Positions 60,789-64,000 of a stretch of 64,000 bases of DNA are shown here, one piece after another (the stretch's first letter is position 1; each line of letters opens with the position of its first letter). The DNA is from JBHOQX01 sp042408595 (lineage in GTDB: Bacteria; Chloroflexota; Chloroflexia; Chloroflexales; Roseiflexaceae). The stretch spans positions 1-64,000 of the forward strand of contig JBHOQX010000098.1 of the NCBI GenBank assembly GCA_042408595.1, written 5' to 3'. The notes beneath the pieces were generated by a model. It was not told the DNA's origin. It did not search any database and was given only the letters and a program-made list of their open reading frames with translations. Position numbers and translations under genes: made by a program.

Positions 60789-61895
60789 TCAGGCGAAGGT
60801 CAGTTTGCGGCGGCGCAGCGCGACACTTTCCAGCAGGCCGATCGCGGCGAAGGTCGTCAGCGTGAAGCTCCCGCCGTAGGAGATAAACGGCAGCGGGATG
60901 CCGGTGATCGGCATGATGCTCATATTCATGCCCGCATTGACGAGCACGTGGCACAGCAGCATCGCCATGACGCCGACGGCGATCAGGCGACCGAAGGTAT
61001 CGCGGGCAACGCGTGCGACGGTGAGTGCCTGCCACATCAGGATGCCTTGGAACACGAGCAGCACCGCCGAGCCGATAAAGCCTAACTCTTCGCCGCTGAC
61101 GGCGAAGATGAAGTCCGAGTACTGCACCGGGAGATAACCGCCCTGGGTGATCAGCCCATGCGTCCAGCCACGCCCGGTCAGCCCACCGGAACCGATCGCC
61201 CCGAGCGCCTGGACGATATTCCAGGCGTCGCCTTTCAGCCCCGGATCGTACCCCTGGGGATCGAGAAAGACCAGCAGGCGGGTGCGCTGGTAACTGTGCA
61301 GCACGTAGTTCCAGCCGATGTACGCTACCGGGATCGCCAGCAGCGCGATGGCGGCCAACTGCCACCAGCGCATCCCGGCGGCCCAGGCCATCAGCAGCCA
61401 GATCGTGGCGATCACCATCGCCGTGCCGAAGTCCGGCTCAAGAAAGACCAGCGCCAGCGGCACGCCGGCCAGGAGCAGCCCGCCGAGTTGCACACGCGTC
61501 TCGCCGCCACGCCCCTCGAAACGCTGCCAGTAAGCCGCCAGGGCGATGATCAGCATCAGCTTCGCGGGCTCCGCCGGCTGAAATGTGCGCAGGCCGAAAT
61601 CCAGCCAGCCCTGCGCGCCACCGCGCACCTGCCCGATCGCTAGCACCGCCGCCAGCACGCCGATGGTGGCGATGTACAGCACGCGCGCCCATGACAGGAG
61701 AGCGTGATAGTCGAGCACGGTGAGTGCGAACATCGCAGCCGTGCCGACCGACAGGTTGATGATGTGCCGCGACAGATAGCCCTGGGTCGCCGGGTCGCGC
61801 ATCGTCGCGCTGTAGACCAGCGCCAGGCTAAAGCCGGTGAGCACGATGACACAGCCGACCAGAAAGTAGTTGTAGTCGCGCCAATAGCGGTTCAT
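60789..61895 (-). CDS. rodA: RodA/FtsW-family peptidoglycan glycosyltransferase
   Basis: A 368-residue SEDS protein with about ten membrane helices. It shows the family motifs WLDFGLRTFQPAEPAKL, FLEPDFGTAMV, LIFAVSGEELG-like SDFIFAVSGEELGFIG, and GIPLPFISYGGSFTL near the end. RodA polymerises lipid II for the side wall. The gene is first in an operon with corA and hemW. A TGGTATAAT element ends 8 bases before the ATG, so the message may be leaderless. Confidence 0.92.
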   Translation of the reverse strand: MNRYWRDYNYFLVGCVIVLTGFSLALVYSATMRDPATQGYLSRHIINLSVGTAAMFALTVLDYHALLSWARVLYIATIGVLAAVLAIGQVRGGAQGWLDFGLRTFQPAEPAKLMLIIALAAYWQRFEGRGGETRVQLGGLLLAGVPLALVFLEPDFGTAMVIATIWLLMAWAAGMRWWQLAAIALLAIPVAYIGWNYVLHSYQRTRLLVFLDPQGYDPGLKGDAWNIVQALGAIGSGGLTGRGWTHGLITQGGYLPVQYSDFIFAVSGEELGFIGSAVLLVFQGILMWQALTVARVARDTFGRLIAVGVMAMLLCHVLVNAGMNMSIMPITGIPLPFISYGGSFTLTTFAAIGLLESVALRRRKLTFA

Positions 61896-61902
61896 GGGGC
61901 GG

Positions 61903-61911
61903 ATTATACCA
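61903..61911 (-). promoter_or_regulatory. Extended -10 promoter of rodA, implying a leaderless message
   Basis: TGGTATAAT on the minus strand. Transcription would start about 61896, at the ATG (61895). Confidence 0.6.
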
Positions 61912-61927
61912 TGGTCATCGCAGCAGG

Positions 61928-61933
61928 TATAAT
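61928..61933 (+). promoter_or_regulatory. -10 element of the divergent glycosidase-like gene
   Basis: TATAAT, 22 bases before the ATG at 61955. It faces the rodA promoter only 16 bases away, so the two polymerases may compete. Confidence 0.5.
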
Positions 61934-61954
61934 AACAAGCCGGAGGTTTCGCCT

Positions 61955-63232
61955 ATGCATACAACTAACTTCTCCCTGGGTATCACCTACTGGCCGCGCC
62001 GCAGCGGCTATGGCTGGTGGCGGGCCTTCGACCGCGGCGAGACGCGCGACGACATGGCGCAGGTCGCCGGGCTGGGCTGTGATACGGTGCGCTTCTGCCT
62101 GCGCTGGGAGGACTTCCAGCCCGAGCCGCGCCGGCTGAACTCCGCCGCCCTGCGGGATTTCGAGCGTGCGCTGGATCTCGCGGGCGACGCCGGGCTGCGG
62201 GTCGCCGCCGTGCTCTTCCCGGTCGCCATCGGCGGGCAGTTGGCGCTGCCTGCCTGGGCAAGCCGCCCGGATCCGGTTGATCTGATGCGATTGATCCTCG
62301 GCGAGGCGGCGGGTGTTCGACCTCCCGTACGCCTGAATGGCGAGCGACCCGCCGGGCTGCACCCCATCGATACGCCGCCGGTGATCTATGGTGATGCCTA
62401 CCATGCCAGCAATGCGCCGAATCTATTCACTGACTCGCGGTTGCGCCAGGCGCAGCGCTACCTGATCAGCGAGGTCGTGGGGTATTTCGCCAGCCACCCC
62501 GCGCTCCTCGGCTGGCAGCTCGGCGAAGGGCTGGAGCGGCTGCATGCGCCCGCCTCCGCGGCCGCCGCACAGGAGTGGATCGAGGAGCTGGCGGCGCTGG
62601 CGCGCGAGTGCGGCGGTGTCGCCATCGGGTTCGGAGCTACGCGCAGCCTGCTGCACCCTGCCGGCCCGCGCCCGGAGCATCTCGCCGCCGCCTGCGACCT
62701 GGCCGGACTCACGCTCGATACCCCGCTGCCGCTGCCGGAGGCCGGGCCGCTCGCGCCCGAGTCGGTGACCTTCGCCTACCGACTGGCCGCCGGGCTGGCC
62801 GGGCAGCCGCTCCTGCTGGCCGGCCTGGGCGCACCGACCGCACCCGAGCGCGAGACCGGCTGGGTGGAGACCGACTGCTACGGCCGCACGACGCGCGTCT
62901 ACCGCGCTGCCCCCCAGGAGCAGGCCGAGTTCCTGGCCGACGCGATCAGGCAGCTCTGGCAGGCCGGCGCGCGCGGTGTCTGGCTCACCGATTACGCCGA
63001 CTATCCGCCCGATCAGTGGGCGCTGCCGCCGCTCGACCGGAGCGTCGCTGCCCGCACGCGCGGGCTGGTGGACGCGGCCGGGCGGGAGAAGCCGGCCGCC
63101 GGCGCGTTACGCGAGCTCGCCGCCACGCTGCGCGGCCAGGAACAGCCGATGCCAGCACCGTTTGAGGTGGATGCCGAGCGCTACTGGCGCGATCCGCGCG
63201 CCGCGCTCACCCGTCTGTGGCGCGACGCGTGA
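61955..63232 (+). CDS. Glycoside-hydrolase-like TIM-barrel protein, possibly catalytically changed
   Basis: A 425-residue protein with a clan-A-like TIM barrel. The start LGITYWPRRSGYGWWRAFDR and CDTVRFCLRWEDFQPE are typical of GH42/GH5-like enzymes. The acid/base Glu may be in LLGWQLGEGLERL. At the place of the usual nucleophile strand (often ...EFG-PT), it reads LLLAGLGAPTAP, with no Glu. GTG/ATG choice is clear: ATG at 61955 after GGAGG. It may bind rather than cut sugars, or use another nucleophile. It has no signal peptide and is divergent from rodA. Confidence 0.7.
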   Translation: MHTTNFSLGITYWPRRSGYGWWRAFDRGETRDDMAQVAGLGCDTVRFCLRWEDFQPEPRRLNSAALRDFERALDLAGDAGLRVAAVLFPVAIGGQLALPAWASRPDPVDLMRLILGEAAGVRPPVRLNGERPAGLHPIDTPPVIYGDAYHASNAPNLFTDSRLRQAQRYLISEVVGYFASHPALLGWQLGEGLERLHAPASAAAAQEWIEELAALARECGGVAIGFGATRSLLHPAGPRPEHLAAACDLAGLTLDTPLPLPEAGPLAPESVTFAYRLAAGLAGQPLLLAGLGAPTAPERETGWVETDCYGRTTRVYRAAPQEQAEFLADAIRQLWQAGARGVWLTDYADYPPDQWALPPLDRSVAARTRGLVDAAGREKPAAGALRELAATLRGQEQPMPAPFEVDAERYWRDPRAALTRLWRDA

Positions 63233-63350
63233 CGCAGCCTGGAGGGCAACGCGCACAGCGTTGTGATAGCAGCCTTCAAACGGGCGCCAATCCGCATGCG
63301 AGGGCCCACGAGCGGAAGAGCTGAAGCGCCTAGCAGCAAGGCTGGCCGCG

Positions 63351-64000
63351 TCATTTACCCAGGATGGCGCGCAGCCGCTCATCGGCAGCAGTCACAGCAT
63401 CGGACGGGCTGGCCTGCTCGAAGAGCACCTGCCGCTGCATCAGCAGCAGAGTCTGCCAGATCGCATCGCGGTTGGCGCCATTCAGCATCGGGCGGGCCCG
63501 CCCCGCCTGCTCACGAAAGACGCGCGCGGCGGCCGTCTGCGGGTCATCGCCGGCGAGCTTGAGTGCAGCGCTCGCCGGCTGCACATCCACCCGCAGCAGC
63601 TCGCGCTGTGCCTCGTCGCTGGCGATATAGCGCAAGAACTCAACCGCCGCGTTGCGCTCGGCCGCCGCCGCCCGCTTGCTGACGGCCACCACCTGGCTTT
63701 GCAGCAGCGGCTCCGGCGCGCGGCCGGTCTGGCTGAGGAGCGGCAGGGGGGCGATGCCCATCTTCTCGCCCCACAGCCGGCGCATGTCGGGGAGTTGATG
63801 GGCCCAGGCGAAGGTGATGAGGACGCTGTTGTTCTTCAACGCACGATCCACCTGGATGCCCGAATCCGGGCGGATGAACAACTCCGGGTCGGCGCGAAGC
63901 TGCGCCAGCCACGCCAGCCAGCGCTCCGTGCCCGCCCGGCCCGCTCCGCCAAGCGCCGGCGCGCCGGTGTCGTCGAAGACGCGGCCATCGAAGGCATACA
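63351..64000 (-). CDS. Extracellular solute-binding protein (sugar ABC type), N-terminus outside the window
   Basis: The minus-strand frame is open to the window edge; 215 codons are visible and the start lies beyond base 64000. The visible part has YAFDGRVFDDTGAPALGGAG, WLAWLAQLRADPE and VAVSKRAAAAERNAAVEFLR, which match the C-terminal lobe of family-1 sugar-binding lipoproteins. It would deliver a carbohydrate to an ABC importer encoded outside. The TTG at 63881 is not a real start. It is convergent with the glycosidase-like gene, which fits a sugar-use context. Confidence 0.8.
   Translation of the reverse strand, partial: YAFDGRVFDDTGAPALGGAGRAGTERWLAWLAQLRADPELFIRPDSGIQVDRALKNNSVLITFAWAHQLPDMRRLWGEKMGIAPLPLLSQTGRAPEPLLQSQVVAVSKRAAAAERNAAVEFLRYIASDEAQRELLRVDVQPASAALKLAGDDPQTAAARVFREQAGRARPMLNGANRDAIWQTLLLMQRQVLFEQASPSDAVTAADERLRAILGK

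Overview
The window is about 64 kb of GC-rich bacterial chromosome, densely coded, with short spacers full of degenerate repeats. No rRNA, tRNA, transposase, prophage or CRISPR array was recognised. Several traits point to Chloroflexota of the Roseiflexus/Chloroflexus type: a mevalonate-phosphate decarboxylase like the one described from Roseiflexus, secreted proteins ending in FLPLI/VYLPL, an L,D-transpeptidase carrying paired N-terminal repeats, SPW-repeat and TPR proteins, and an orphan CpaF ATPase beside a winged-helix AAA ATPase. The assignment rests on gene content and was not tested by search.

Layout. 1-1.4 kb: the end of a haem/iron-siderophore type ABC ATPase, an IsdG/HmoA-like haem monooxygenase and a small unknown. 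1.4-6.0 kb (minus): a histidine kinase, a GT39-type glycosyltransferase and a LuxR-type response regulator in one coupled operon. The divergent spacer carries two GGTGA/TCACC palindromes and is followed by a MacAB-like export system (6.2-10.2 kb). 10.2-14.6 kb: a beta-propeller protein, the mevalonate-phosphate decarboxylase and an O-antigen-ligase-like protein. 14.6-16.6 kb: a HerA/DUF87-type ATPase whose promoter is bracketed by two GAAC-N4-GTTC palindromes, a LexA-like arrangement. 16.6-25.8 kb: a secreted lectin-like protein, an MBL hydrolase whose 5' end is tandemly duplicated, a ParB-like protein, a TPR gene broken by TGA, an MFS transporter, acidic unknowns, miaB, a CPBP protease and a TPR protein. 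25.9-29.2 kb: the small protein / AAA ATPase / CpaF operon. Then comF and a large secreted subtilase. 32.7-42.6 kb (minus): a seven-gene MoxR/DUF58/VWA cluster with a Gln-rich membrane protein. 42.7-50.4 kb: a YgfZ-like protein and a phosphorelay group (lone receiver, DHp-REC-GAF protein, MinD-like ATPase, PAS-PAS-HK-REC-REC hybrid kinase). 50.4-57.4 kb: an M19 dipeptidase, a novel acidic DNA-binding-like protein, an L,D-transpeptidase, a GNAT enzyme and msrP/msrQ. 57.4-64 kb: a serine hydrolase, a rodA-corA-hemW operon, a glycosidase-like protein and a truncated sugar-binding protein.

Common signals. Many promoters have an extended -10 (TGnTATACT or close) with a weak -35, and two genes look leaderless. 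At least three families of dispersed intergenic repeats recur; one seems to have been read into the coding sequences of hemW and msrQ. The best candidates for undescribed biology are the HerA-like ATPase with LexA-like sites, the HTH/acidic/integrase-core-like 648-residue protein, the AAA-CpaF operon and the VWA cluster with its Gln-rich partner.
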